From Eisenbergiella tayi (GTDB taxonomy: Bacteria > Bacillota > Clostridia > Lachnospirales > Lachnospiraceae), in the NCBI RefSeq assembly GCF_001881565.1, contig NZ_MPDJ01000005.1, positions 124,001 to 188,000 of the forward strand: a stretch of DNA of 64,000 bases. The letters are read 5' to 3'. Made by a program: the position numbers and the translations under genes. Shown piece by piece: positions 17,947 to 27,212 of the stretch (its first letter is position 1; each line of letters starts with the position of its first letter). The notes beneath the pieces were generated by a model that saw only the letters and a list, made by a program, of their open reading frames with translations, was not told the DNA's origin and searched no databases.

Positions 17947-18619
17947 TTCCCCATACCACCTTTAAATATTCTGGCTCTTTCGGATTCAACTCGATTTTTT
18001 CACGGATTCTCCGGATATGTACCATAACTGTATTTTCCGGGGCATAAGCCTCTTCATCCCATACACGCCGGTATATTTCCTCAGCAGGAAACACTCTTCC
18101 CAGGTTACGCATGAAAAGCTCCATAATTTTCGTCTCGGTTGCCGTTAGTTTTACCGCTTCCCCGTCCGCATACAGAATTCTTTCATCGGTACGGAATGTA
18201 AGCCGGCCGTTTGTCAGTTCTTCCGTCTGTTCCGAGGCATGGATGTCTCCCAGCCTGGTATACCTGCGAAGCTGGCTTTTCACCCGGGCCGCCAGCTCCT
18301 GGGGATTATAAGGCTTTGTCACATAGTCATCCGCCCCCATGGACAAACCCAGTATTTTGTCCGAGTCTTCACTCTTGGCGCTTAACACGATAATGGGCAG
18401 ATTTCTTTTTTCACGTATCCGCATTACTGCCGACAAGCCATCCAGGCGGGGCATCATCACATCTATGATGAGCAGCTGTACCTGGTTTCCCGCCAGGATA
18501 TCCAGCGCTTCCATTCCATCATAGGCCCGCAAAACCCTGTAGTCTTCTTTTTCCAACAGAATGGCAATGGCCTTCACAATCTCTCTGTCATCATCCACTA
18601 CCAATATACATTCATTCAT
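17921..18619 (-). CDS. OmpR/PhoB-type response regulator (VanR-like)
   Basis: A 232-residue regulator partnered with the overlapping kinase gene. The receiver domain has the acidic pair VVDDDRE, the phospho-acceptor Asp in LIIDVMMPRLDG, and Lys in DDYVTKPYNP. A C-terminal winged helix (about 135-230) carries LTATETKIMELFMRNLGRVF and the VMVHIRRIREKIE recognition helix. Target genes are not evident nearby. Confidence 0.93.
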   Translation of the reverse strand: MNECILVVDDDREIVKAIAILLEKEDYRVLRAYDGMEALDILAGNQVQLLIIDVMMPRLDGLSAVMRIREKRNLPIIVLSAKSEDSDKILGLSMGADDYVTKPYNPQELAARVKSQLRRYTRLGDIHASEQTEELTNGRLTFRTDERILYADGEAVKLTATETKIMELFMRNLGRVFPAEEIYRRVWDEEAYAPENTVMVHIRRIREKIELNPKEPEYLKVVWGIGYKMEKK

Positions 18620-18786
18620 ATCCGGCCAGTTCCTCCTTTGAGCTTGTATTCAGTGTAATTCAGATGTCTTACGAACTTACGGCGGGAATTCTTACAAATA
18701 TCTTACATTCCGGGATTATCCGCAGCCATTTTGTATCAAAATACCGTCTGTTTTCAGTTTACTACAGAACACCTCGCGGCTCAATC

Positions 18787-18831
18787 AAAAAAGACAGGGT
18801 ATTCTGGTAATTCAAACCAGGATACCCTGTC
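18787..18831 (-). terminator. Terminator of galE
   Basis: Minus strand GACAGGGTATCCTGGTTTG...ACCAGAATACCCTGTC followed by TTTTTT. A long, strong stem 50 bases after the galE stop. Confidence 0.85.
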
Positions 18832-18881
18832 ACTATGAAACATATCAATAAAAAGCCCTGTTTTACGATAGAAACGGACGC

Positions 18882-19898
18882 TTAATCCTCGTAGCCGTTA
18901 GGATTCTGTGACTGCCATTTCCAGGAATCGGCACACATTTCCTTAATACCGTATTCTGCCTTCCAGCCGAGTTCCGCCTCCGCTTTGCCCGCGTCAGAAT
19001 AGCAGGTTGCGATATCACCGGGGCGGCGGTCTCTGATTACATAAGGAATCTTAACGCCGGTAGCTTCCTCAAAATTCTTTACGATGTCCAGAACGCTGTA
19101 ACCCTTTCCGGTTCCCAGATTGTAAATATTCAGGCCGGAATTGTCTTCGATTTTCTTTAGCGCCTTCACATGGCCTTTTGCCAGATCCACCACATGGATA
19201 TAATCCCTGACACCGGTTCCGTCAGGCGTATCATAATCATTTCCGAATACATTCAGCTCTTTCAGCTTTCCAACCGCAACCTGAGTAATATAAGGCATCA
19301 GGTTATTAGGGATACCATTGGGATTTTCTCCTATCGTTCCGCTCTTATGGGCACCGATAGGGTTGAAATAACGAAGCAGTACCACATTCCATTCCGGATC
19401 CGCTTTCTGGATATCGGAAAGAATCTGCTCCAGCATGGATTTTGTCCAGCCATAAGGGTTCGTGCACTGCCCCTTCGGACATTCCTCAGTGATGGGAATA
19501 AAGGCCGGATCCCCGTAAACAGTGGCGGAGGATGAGAATATTATATTCTTTACACCGGCTTTACGCATTACATCCACCAAAGTCAGGGTTCCCGCTATAT
19601 TATTTTCATAGTACTCCCACGGTTTGGCAACTGATTCGCCTACTGCCTTCAGTCCTGCAAAATGAATACAGGAATCAATTTTTTCTTTCTTAAATACTTC
19701 ATTCAGGGCATCTCTGTCCAGAATATCCGCCTTATAAAAAGGTACGTGCTTTCCTGTAATCGCTTCTACACGCTGTAAAGATTTTTCGCTGGAGTTACTG
19801 AGGTTGTCTAAAACAACTACCTCATACCCTGCATTCTGCAGTTCCACTACCGTATGGCTGCCGATATAACCGGCACCGCCTGTTACTAAAATTGCCAT
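18882..19898 (-). CDS. galE: UDP-glucose 4-epimerase
   Basis: Interconverts UDP-glucose and UDP-galactose using bound NAD+ (Leloir pathway and surface-glycan precursors). The 338-residue SDR-fold protein has TGGAGYIGSHT at residues 6-16, SSSATVYGDP with the catalytic Ser, and NPYGWTKSMLEQ with the YxxxK pair. RYFNPIGAH and RDYIHVVDLA complete the signature. It follows a sugar nucleotidyltransferase gene by ~105 bases on the same strand, suggesting a nucleotide-sugar operon. Confidence 0.96.
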   Translation of the reverse strand: MAILVTGGAGYIGSHTVVELQNAGYEVVVLDNLSNSSEKSLQRVEAITGKHVPFYKADILDRDALNEVFKKEKIDSCIHFAGLKAVGESVAKPWEYYENNIAGTLTLVDVMRKAGVKNIIFSSSATVYGDPAFIPITEECPKGQCTNPYGWTKSMLEQILSDIQKADPEWNVVLLRYFNPIGAHKSGTIGENPNGIPNNLMPYITQVAVGKLKELNVFGNDYDTPDGTGVRDYIHVVDLAKGHVKALKKIEDNSGLNIYNLGTGKGYSVLDIVKNFEEATGVKIPYVIRDRRPGDIATCYSDAGKAEAELGWKAEYGIKEMCADSWKWQSQNPNGYED

Positions 19899-20003
19899 GG
19901 CTGCTCCTATCTGCGACTAAAATCGCTGTTATCAGGAAGGGGAAAAAGTTCCTTCACCCTTTCCGCCTGTCCGCCGTAAACACGGCATCTAATCATTCTA
20001 AAA

Positions 20004-20921
20004 TTACCATAAAACCTCAGGATAAACACCATCTGCTTTCAGCTTTGCAATGGATTCCATAACAAAGGGCTTATCCTCTTTATAAGTTACTCCGAACCAT
20101 TTGTCCTTGGAAGAAAGAACCTCAACAGTGGCTTTGCCCTGCTGCAAAAGCTTATCTACTTCAATGGGAAGGAAACACTCCGACTTCATGGGATTCTTCG
20201 GCACTTCGTTCGCAAAGAAGTTATTGACTGCACTCTCCAGTTCATCCAGGATGCTTGCGGAAAAGCCCCACATATTCATGGAAACAGGAGTGTCCAGCGG
20301 AAGGGGAACCCAGGTGGCTCCGTCGTCTTCCGTATAAGCAGCGCCGTCTGCCGTTTTTACGATCTTGGTACGTTCGGCAATCGTCTTCAGGAATCCGTTT
20401 TCATCAGTCACACAGCAGCCTCTGGCTACGGAACCATTGTCTGTAAGGGTGTTTCCCAGTTCATAGCCTACCATTGCGTAACGGTATTTTTCGTCGTCCT
20501 GATGCGTGGTAAGAAAATCGTATAATGTCTGGAAAGCGCTTCTTCCGTAATAATCGTCTGCATTAATCACTGCAAAAGGTCCGTTCACTACACCCTTGCA
20601 GCAGAGAATCGCATGTGCTGTTCCCCAGGGCTTCACTCTGCCGTCCGGAATGCTGAAGCCTTCCGGAACCTTGGTAAGCTCCTGGAATACATATTCCACT
20701 TCGATATGCTTGCTGACTCTGTCGCCTACGCATTCCCGGAAATCCTTTTCATTTTCTTTCTTGATAATGAAAACGACCTTCTTAAATCCTGCCCTGACAG
20801 CATCAAACATGGAGAAATCAATAATTTTATGTCCCTGTTCGTCCACAGGGTCAATCTGTTTCAATCCGCCGTAACGGCTTCCCATTCCTGCTGCCAGAAT
20901 TACCAATACCGGTTTGTCCAT
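20004..20921 (-). CDS. Sugar nucleotidyltransferase family protein
   Basis: A 305-residue nucleotidyltransferase. The glycine-rich NTP-binding loop is LAAGMGSRYGGLKQIDP at the N-terminus, and the metal-binding region is INADDYYG. The start at 20921 (MDKPVLVILAAG) follows AGGAGAG; a 36-codon open extension upstream is ignored. It lies just upstream of galE, so a role in making a UDP- or other NDP-hexose is likely. The exact sugar phosphate cannot be read from sequence. Confidence 0.82.
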   Translation of the reverse strand: MDKPVLVILAAGMGSRYGGLKQIDPVDEQGHKIIDFSMFDAVRAGFKKVVFIIKKENEKDFRECVGDRVSKHIEVEYVFQELTKVPEGFSIPDGRVKPWGTAHAILCCKGVVNGPFAVINADDYYGRSAFQTLYDFLTTHQDDEKYRYAMVGYELGNTLTDNGSVARGCCVTDENGFLKTIAERTKIVKTADGAAYTEDDGATWVPLPLDTPVSMNMWGFSASILDELESAVNNFFANEVPKNPMKSECFLPIEVDKLLQQGKATVEVLSSKDKWFGVTYKEDKPFVMESIAKLKADGVYPEVLW

Positions 20922-21260
20922 ATCCTGCTCTCCTTCTGCGTGCTTTAACACGCGGCAAAAGGCAGTGAAGCTTGCGTCCATCCTGTGAAGTTGTTGGATC
21001 ATTTTGTAAAGTCTGCAGGCCTGCTTCACTTTACCCTTTCATTTTATCCGGGAACCAGTACATTCCGCAACTCTTATTTGTTAGGAAGAGCTGTCAAAAT
21101 GTTAACTCGGTTTCCCTTGTTTTTATTATCCTGCCGGCCTGCCGTAAACGCATTCTGGGATTGCAGCGATTGGGGGCCGGCGCTATGAGTTATTATATCA
21201 TAAGCACAAAAGGGAATCAAATTCCCAAAAATGGCTTTTTTTGTCACGTTTAATTCGTGA

Positions 21261-21529
21261 GACTTACATTGCCGTCAGCCTTGTGTCCCTGCGGCTCTTG
21301 GCCCGCCCTGTTATGTGCCGTCGCAGGCTGCCGCACTGCAAGGTTCCTGGGCGGGCACGCTCTCGCTCGGATAACTACGCAGCGGTACTAAGGTTGCAAA
21401 GAACGCAACCTAAGGACCGGCGTATTTATACGGCCCTTACAGGAATCCTTGCAGTGCGGCAGCCTGCGACGGCACATAACAGGACGGGCCAAGAGCCGCA
21501 GGGACACAAGGCTGACGGCAATGCAAGTC
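21261..21529 (-). repeat. Dispersed long-hairpin element, copy 2
   Basis: A ~269-nt palindrome with arms 21261-21339 and 21451-21529 and core 21340-21450. Read on the minus strand the core has the same architecture as the other copies but different bases in several pairs. The outer clamp is AAGGATTCCT/AGGAACCTT with the bulged A kept, GGGC/GCCC replaces GGGG/CCCC, the inner stem is GGTCCTTAGGTTGC with loop GTTCTTT, and the tetraloop is GAGA. It fills the gap between the nucleotidyltransferase and acyltransferase genes, in the same orientation as both. Confidence 0.9.
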
Positions 21530-21567
21530 CGGAAAGTTATGAGATAAATAATTAAATAATTAATTAA

Positions 21568-22641
21568 TCAGCCGGTGACCATATGGAGGAGGATGGGGAT
21601 TTTTTCGAGGAGGAGGGTGAGGAGGAGGGCTGGTATGATCAGGAGCAGGGTTTTGAGGAGGTTGGTCCAGATGGAGAAGGTGGGGAAAAGGAGGGCCAGG
21701 CGGGGGACCAGCATCCAGCCGAAGATCCAGTGGAGATAGTAGATTCCAAGGGTTCTTTTGGCAACGGCGGTAATTGCTTTTTGGGGGATGGGGCGGGGGA
21801 TGGTGAGGTCTTTGCAGATTAGGAAAATGCCTGCTGCGAGGAATACAACCGGGAGGTGGCGGTAGCCTTGTACGAGGAGGATTCCGTCCCAGGCGGGGTT
21901 CTGGCTGGTATAGGTCTTTACGGCCCACATTCCGGAGAGGCCAAGCAGGGATGACAGGAGGCCGAGGAGGCGCTGTCTGGTGAGGCTGCCGCAAAAGGTC
22001 GGGGCTGTGTGAAGCCAGGCTCCGAACAGGAAAAAGCCGAGCATGTTGGCGTAGGTGCCGAATGGATTGAGTATTTCCAATCCTTCCAGGGAATATACGC
22101 CAAGCAGGCCATGGGCGCAGAGGGCATCGAGCAGCATCTGCAGTCCGGTGAGGCCGTTGGTCATCAGAATGCCGTAGGCGGCGAAAAACAGAATGATTTT
22201 TCTTCCATGGGTGTGATCATAGGCGATTCGGAACAGGGGAAATAGTATGTATACGGCTAAAAGTGCTTCGATGAACCACAGGTGTCCTGTTCCTATGCCT
22301 TCCAGGCTGCCGAAGGCGAACAGGTACAGGAGGATCTGGTTTTTACCGAAATCAGCCACTGGTACCCGGCACAGGGCGCCTATGGAAAAGAGGTAAATCA
22401 GTTTCCAGAGTACGAGCACTATGTAGATAAGAAGGGTTTTGCGGATGTGTTTTGACAGGTTCAGGGGCCTGGTAAAAAGCAGGGCTCCGTTTACCATGAA
22501 AAACATGGGGACTCCTGACCAGCAGGCTACCATAAAAATGTTGGCCGGTATGGTTTCCGCAAGCAGGACAAAGTGGCAGAAAACTACCAGAAAAATTGAA
22601 ATCACTTTGATTATGTCCAGATACTGGATTCTCTTTTGCAT
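21568..22641 (-). CDS. Acyltransferase family (acyltransferase 3) membrane protein
   Basis: A 357-residue integral membrane O-acyltransferase with about ten hydrophobic helices. The family signature is RIQYLDIIKVISIFLVVFCHF at the N-terminus, and a His in TLGIYYLHWIFGW appears late. Such enzymes acetylate cell-surface polysaccharides or peptidoglycan. The last ~70 codons are rich in CTC/CCC/ATC. It stands alone, with hairpin copy 2 just downstream. Confidence 0.87.
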   Translation of the reverse strand: MQKRIQYLDIIKVISIFLVVFCHFVLLAETIPANIFMVACWSGVPMFFMVNGALLFTRPLNLSKHIRKTLLIYIVLVLWKLIYLFSIGALCRVPVADFGKNQILLYLFAFGSLEGIGTGHLWFIEALLAVYILFPLFRIAYDHTHGRKIILFFAAYGILMTNGLTGLQMLLDALCAHGLLGVYSLEGLEILNPFGTYANMLGFFLFGAWLHTAPTFCGSLTRQRLLGLLSSLLGLSGMWAVKTYTSQNPAWDGILLVQGYRHLPVVFLAAGIFLICKDLTIPRPIPQKAITAVAKRTLGIYYLHWIFGWMLVPRLALLFPTFSIWTNLLKTLLLIIPALLLTLLLEKIPILLHMVTG

Positions 22642-22713
22642 CCTTTTTCTCCTGTTTCTTTCATTGTTCAGTCCTTAATATGATGACCGGAATGTTGAAG
22701 GCGGATCCGGTTC

Positions 22714-22762
22714 AAAAAAATAAGGATAGTATCCGGTACGTCCTGTCCGGATACTATCCTTA
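22714..22762 (-). terminator. Terminator of the flavin reductase-rubredoxin gene
   Basis: AAGGATAGTATCCGG pairs perfectly with CCGGATACTATCCTT, followed on the minus strand by a T-run (complement of 22714-22720). Confidence 0.85.
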
Positions 22763-22818
22763 GAATATGTGATTCGCTTTATGATGTCAACCTTATACCC
22801 GATTTTAAAGCCCGGAGG

Positions 22819-23475
22819 TTATTCCACTTTTTTGAATTTATCCGCTCCCTGGCCACAGACAGGGCATTTGAAATCTGCGGGGAGTTCATCGCCTTCGTAT
22901 ACGTAACCGCATACCTGGCAGACCCATTTTCCGGTCTTCTTCTCTTCTGTTGAAGGGGTGTCTTTTCCGTCCACCTCCGGGAGATAGGTAGGTGCATTTT
23001 TAGGCGCTTTGCCTCTTACTACTTTGTGGTAATAAGCATAGGTCATGGCATTGTCTGACTTGCCATAGCTTTCGGCTTCAATGACCTCTCCAAGGAAAAC
23101 AGTGTGTGTCTGGGTTTCCATGGTATCAATCACGCGGCAGACTACATAGCCGCAGGAATCTTTTATTACCGGCAGTCCTGCCGCCATTTCCATATCCACA
23201 TCTTTGAATTTGTCCACTTCCCTGCTGCTCTGGAATCCAAAGGTTCCGATCAGGGAAGGATCCGAATTCTCTGATAAAATGGAGAATGCAAATTTACCGG
23301 TTTTGGCAATGCATGAATTGGTGTAGTTGTCATGGTTCACGCTTACCGCAATGGTAGCCGGATCCGATGTGATCTGCATAATGCTGTTGGTGATGCATCC
23401 CACAGGGCGGTCTCCGTCCAATGAGGTGGTTACATAAACGCCATAGGACATATCTCTGAAAATCATTGTATTCAT
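22819..23475 (-). CDS. Flavin reductase-rubredoxin fusion (high-molecular-weight rubredoxin)
   Basis: A 218-residue two-domain protein: an FMN-binding flavin reductase-like domain (~1-150) and a C-terminal rubredoxin (~168-215) with the iron ligands in WVCQVCGYVYEG and FKCPVCGQGADKF. Such Hrb-type proteins pass electrons from NAD(P)H to oxygen- or peroxide-reducing flavodiiron or superoxide-reducing partners in anaerobes. It sits downstream of a defective SDR gene and a promoter with an operator-like palindrome, and ends in a strong terminator. A superoxide reductase gene lies elsewhere in the window at 60 kb. Confidence 0.92.
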   Translation of the reverse strand: MNTMIFRDMSYGVYVTTSLDGDRPVGCITNSIMQITSDPATIAVSVNHDNYTNSCIAKTGKFAFSILSENSDPSLIGTFGFQSSREVDKFKDVDMEMAAGLPVIKDSCGYVVCRVIDTMETQTHTVFLGEVIEAESYGKSDNAMTYAYYHKVVRGKAPKNAPTYLPEVDGKDTPSTEEKKTGKWVCQVCGYVYEGDELPADFKCPVCGQGADKFKKVE

Positions 23476-23523
23476 TCTTAAACTCCTCCGTTTTTATATA
23501 TACTGATTTATTTTGCTGCCGGA

Positions 23524-23715
23524 TCAGGTCATGGCAGCGCCGTCTGCGGAAAGCACAGCCCCTGTGATGTAAGACGGCATATTGCTGGACAAAAACAGGA
23601 AGGCACTGGAGATTTTTTCCGGCTGCCCCATTCTTCCCAGCGGGATTGCATTAATAATCGGTTCCATCATTTCCCTGATACCCCCTGTTACAACCGCTGT
23701 CTTTCCTTCTAGCAT
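23524..23715 (-). pseudogene. Short-chain dehydrogenase remnant with large internal deletion
   Basis: A 63-codon open frame that joins the first ~12 residues of an SDR (MLEGKTAVVTGG, the start of the Rossmann fold) to the family C-terminus (IPLGRMGQPEKISSAFLFLSSNMPSYITGAVLSADGAA). About 180 central codons, including the YxxxK catalytic site, are missing. It keeps AGGAGGG before the ATG and an upstream promoter, so it is probably still transcribed as the 5' part of the rubredoxin-fusion transcript, but it cannot be an enzyme. Confidence 0.85.
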
Positions 23716-23753
23716 CCTTACAGCCCTCCTTTATGTTGGTTTATGTTAAATAA

Positions 23754-23768
23754 TAGTAATCATTACTA
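23754..23768. promoter_or_regulatory. Operator-like palindrome after the SDR/rubredoxin promoter
   Basis: TAGTAATCATTACTA, a 15-bp odd palindrome covering roughly +1 to +15 of the predicted transcript, a repressing position. No regulator gene is adjacent. Confidence 0.6.
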
Positions 23769-23773
23769 ATTTC

Positions 23774-23801
23774 ATAGTATCATAAACAGATTATTTGTCA
23801 A
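23774..23801 (-). promoter_or_regulatory. Promoter of the SDR remnant/rubredoxin-fusion transcript
   Basis: Minus strand TTGACA, 16-base spacer, TACTAT. Confidence 0.7.
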
Positions 23802-24085
23802 GGGAAATACCCTTTATTTTACAAATTTTACATTTCTCAGCATATTGATAAAAATCCTGAAAAAACGAAACATCAGAACTATTATACGATACTGCTTCAT
23901 CAAAATAAAAACTGTCTGATAAAAGCTTTCCCCTACTATAAGGAAGCATACCGGAATATGGCATTTTCTCTTTTTTCTTATGAACTTTTTCTGCCTTTTA
24001 GAATGCCGAATTCCTTTTTTGGTATTGCTTCCAGGCAGTTAAAATATACTTTGATTCAGAAATAACACAGCTTAGAGAATAATTT

Positions 24086-24128
24086 GGCTTCCTGAAAATC
24101 CTTCTGTGTACAGAATTTTCAGGAAGCC
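24086..24128. terminator. Hairpin downstream of the MBL hydrolase gene
   Basis: GGCTTCCTGAAAAT pairs with ATTTTCAGGAAGCC, 30 bases after the MBL stop. The U-tract is poor. The rest of 23802-24085 is AT-rich with nothing recognised. Confidence 0.45.
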
Positions 24129-24157
24129 ATCAGCGCCCTAGTATATTTATTGGAAAT

Positions 24158-24931
24158 CTATACTGCCACAGGTTTGCCCGCCCTGGGCTTTACCACCTTG
24201 ATTTCCGGATGCTTCAGGGCAATAGCCCGCTTAAAGGGTCTGGTGTCCACGTCTTCCGATACCGGCGGGAAGGCATCGTCAAAGTGATCCAACAGGATAC
24301 GGCGGGGCTTCAGTTCATCCACAATCTTCATTGCAGCTTCCGCCATATTCTCCCTTCCCTGAAAAGGCAGTATGAGGAGATCCACATCCGTCGGATATAT
24401 CGTATTCTTATCCAGGGCCATGCTGCCCAGCAAAAGAATCCTTTTTCCTTCCGCATCAATCTGATAGACAACCGTTTCTCCCTTTTCAGGAAATTTGGGA
24501 TGTGCCCAGGCTAAAAACAGGGTATTCCTGAAATAGCGGAACAGCCGGGGATTAATCAGCTTCCGCAGCACCATCCGGGCAGTAAACCTTGTATGCTGTC
24601 CTTTCAGCATGGTAATCTTCATATTTCCAATGTGCCAGCTGCAGCCTGGCTCCGCCTGCACAAGAGAACCGGTCTCTTCCACCCAGCCTTCCAGAGTATC
24701 CATAACCGCTTTTGTTCCATATACGGTAATATCCTGCTCCGCCAAAAGATCCGGCAGGAAAAAAAGATGATCCACGTGACCATGAGTAATACAGATATCC
24801 GTATCTGCGGGGAAATCTTCAAGAGAATTGGGGTTGCTCCCTCCCGCCAGCTGTACGAAGGGATCAAACAGCAGCTTTTCTCCTTCCGATTCCAGTAAAA
24901 TAGAGGCCGTTCCAAACCAGGTAATCTTCAT
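24158..24931 (-). CDS. MBL-fold metal-dependent hydrolase
   Basis: A 257-residue metallo-beta-lactamase-fold protein. The metal-binding THGHVDH motif lies near residue 49, preceded by ITWFGTASILLES and LLFDPF; the later ligands include GQHTRF and the C-terminal LLDHFDDAF. It resembles the UlaG/YcjG-like branch, whose substrates are mostly unknown. It is transcribed alone. Confidence 0.85.
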   Translation of the reverse strand: MKITWFGTASILLESEGEKLLFDPFVQLAGGSNPNSLEDFPADTDICITHGHVDHLFFLPDLLAEQDITVYGTKAVMDTLEGWVEETGSLVQAEPGCSWHIGNMKITMLKGQHTRFTARMVLRKLINPRLFRYFRNTLFLAWAHPKFPEKGETVVYQIDAEGKRILLLGSMALDKNTIYPTDVDLLILPFQGRENMAEAAMKIVDELKPRRILLDHFDDAFPPVSEDVDTRPFKRAIALKHPEIKVVKPRAGKPVAV

Positions 24932-25014
24932 CTTCCGTTCTCCTTTTTATGCCCATAAGAAGCTGCCGGCAGAACTGCCTTTCCGTTCACTTCAGGGTCA
25001 AACTGTGTATAATT

Positions 25015-25057
25015 AAGGGCATCGACAATATTTTTTGTCGGCACCCTTATTTTTTTA
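25015..25057 (+). terminator. Terminator-like hairpin oriented plus
   Basis: AAGGGCATCGACAA pairs with TTGTCGGCACCCTT, followed on the plus strand by ATTTTTTT. No plus-strand gene lies upstream. Confidence 0.55.
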
Positions 25058-25113
25058 TAAAAATGTTACAGTTCAGCCTGCCATGCCATTCAATAGAGCG
25101 GGATTCCCGGCAC

Positions 25114-25797
25114 TCAGGTGTTTTCTGACAGGCCTGCCTGCTCCATGAATTCCCCGACTGTTTTGGCTTTGACCGCTTCTGAAAACCATTTTTTCAGAAG
25201 CGAAAGATCGGATTCTGAAAGAATTCTCTCCCGCAGACTGTCCGGTATTTCACCCAGATTCTCAAGCAGCTCTATCACAAACTCCGCTTTTCCTTCTGCT
25301 TTCCCGGTTTCTCTGCCTACACTGAATTCATCGGCACGGATTTTTTTCATTTCTTCCTCTTCATTGTATTCAAATATCGACATCGCTATAACCTCCGCTC
25401 TCTGCGCGGACAAAAAATCCGCCAGTATGTCATTTCGGATACATTCCGTCACCGCATGCTCTACTGCTTCCCCTATATCCATCTGTTCCGCATATTTTCG
25501 GATACATTCCACAAACATACAGTATTCCCTGAGCGTTCTGCATTTCTCCATCAGCTCCCGGTTATTTCCGGGATTGATGTTCAGCATCGTCACCGTCACT
25601 TCCAGTTCGGGGGAGGACACCTTCTTTTCAAACGCATCGGACAGTCTTAACACCCTTCTTTCCGGCTGTTCCTGCGTCCCATTATAGAATACCACGAAGC
25701 GGAGAACCGGTATCTGCACCAGCTTACTGGAATAGATTAAGGGCATAATCACCTTCCGTTCAGCAGCTCCTGCTTGTTTAAAATGGATTGTAAGCAT
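25114..25797 (-). pseudogene. N-terminally truncated Rpn-type recombination-promoting nuclease
   Basis: A 227-codon frame matching the middle and C-terminal part of the Rpn/PD-(D/E)XK putative transposase proteins common in Lachnospiraceae: VLRFVVFYNGTQEQPERRVLRLSDAF, then TMLNINPGNNRELMEKC and the C-terminal EEEMKKIRADEF region. The usual N-terminal ~100 residues, which hold nuclease motif residues, are absent; the frame starts in unrelated sequence. It is probably a decayed gene, though translation of the fragment is possible. Confidence 0.6.
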
Positions 25798-25957
25798 AGA
25801 GTTTCTGAATAGAATAGAGAAAATAGATGGCGTATAAGCCCGGATTCATAGAAAATTATGCTTGTATTTACTTTAGCATGTTATTACCCATACTGCAACA
25901 ACAAATCTACATTTTAATATCTTCTGAAAGGCAAAAAAAGTACTTCATCAAAGCAAG

Positions 25958-25993
25958 ACCGCCGCATGCCATTGTTCCGGTCACTGCGGCGGT
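25958..25993. terminator. Hairpin after the cellulase-fold gene
   Basis: ACCGCCGCATG pairs with CACTGCGGCGGT (one mismatch), about 60 bases after the last gene of the transporter operon. The U-tract is weak. Confidence 0.5.
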
Positions 25994-26054
25994 TTATCGA
26001 ATTTCCTGTTAATGGCAATGATTCCTGTTTTTCCTGCCTAATCTGTTCTTTTTC

Positions 26055-27182
26055 TCAACTCCGCTTCATTCTGCCAATGTTTTCGGGCAGTGTTTTATCC
26101 CTGTTGCATTCGCGGATAACCTCTATTTCTTCTCTGTCATAAGGTCTGAAATCCTCATGGAAAATATCATGCATCCAAAGGAAGGTGTCGATATCCGGCA
26201 GATTTTTGATAAATTCCCACACATAATTAAACTGGCTCTTTCCATTGACAAAGCCGAAGAAATAGCTTCCCACTCCTTCTTTTTTCCACATGGGCAGATG
26301 GGTCTGTATCAGGCTGCGGAAGGGGCGGTGCAGCCATTCCGTATTGATCAGCGGACGGTTGAACCGGCGCAGGAACTCAACGTATTGTCTGGAATGGGTA
26401 TAATCACCATAGTAATGGAAGGTGATAATATCCGAAAGCGCTATGGAATGTTCTTCTATTTCCGCATAAATTCCGGGCTTTTTCAGCCAGCCGTAGGGAT
26501 TGTCGGCACCGGCTCCCCATACGTCCGCTGTCAGGGGCTGCATCACATCCTCCTCACGCAGCCAGGTAAATACGGCCTCCATCATGGGCAGGGATCGGGA
26601 CAGCCTGCCGGAATTGCCGGCTTCATTCCATACATTCCACATCAGAATCCGTGGATCCTGTCCGTACCGCGAAGCCAGTTCTTTTATATATTCCTCAATT
26701 ACAGGCCGGTTTTCGGGATCGTCGGTGATGCTGTAGCCTATGCTTTCCCCGGACTGTGTGCTGTCGTCAAAGGGTGTCACGGGGCTTCCCCCGAAATAGC
26801 CGGGAACCGGTTCCGGCTGCGGCCCCAGGCGCGGTGCCCTGTACTTTTCCCGGGGCACACAGCAGTCACCGAAAAGCACGGGCATCAACGTAATATCATA
26901 TTCCCACAGCAGTTCCAGGAATTCATCCATGTGGATGAAAAAAGCTTCCTTTTCCTGCCTGTATACCTCAAAAGGCAGAACCATGCGGATACTGTTAAAG
27001 CCAAGCTCCGCTGCCAGCGCAATTTCCCTTGCGGCGTCCCGGAAGGCTTCTTTATGGCCGTATTCCTGGAACAGCCAGAGGCTCCCGGTCATGGAACCGC
27101 TGGGGATAAAATTAAACCCGGAAATCCATGGACGGGCAGTATACCACGCCCATGCTTCTTCCTCCGTCCATCTTCTCTTCAT
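26055..27182 (-). CDS. Cellulase-fold glycoside hydrolase (GH5-like), last gene of sugar operon 1
   Basis: A 375-residue TIM-barrel enzyme of the GH5/clan A kind. The acid/base Glu is in ILMWNVWNEAGN (about residue 190) and the nucleophile Glu in RPLINTEWLHRPF (about 285). It lacks a signal peptide, so it should act on imported oligosaccharides in the cytosol. It lies 30 bases after a second enzyme of the same fold and downstream of an ABC importer. The substrate is not evident; assignment to a GH subfamily would need a search. Confidence 0.78.
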   Translation of the reverse strand: MKRRWTEEEAWAWYTARPWISGFNFIPSGSMTGSLWLFQEYGHKEAFRDAAREIALAAELGFNSIRMVLPFEVYRQEKEAFFIHMDEFLELLWEYDITLMPVLFGDCCVPREKYRAPRLGPQPEPVPGYFGGSPVTPFDDSTQSGESIGYSITDDPENRPVIEEYIKELASRYGQDPRILMWNVWNEAGNSGRLSRSLPMMEAVFTWLREEDVMQPLTADVWGAGADNPYGWLKKPGIYAEIEEHSIALSDIITFHYYGDYTHSRQYVEFLRRFNRPLINTEWLHRPFRSLIQTHLPMWKKEGVGSYFFGFVNGKSQFNYVWEFIKNLPDIDTFLWMHDIFHEDFRPYDREEIEVIRECNRDKTLPENIGRMKRS

Positions 27183-27212
27183 TCGCAGCCCCTCCTTTCT
27201 TCTCTCCTCATG

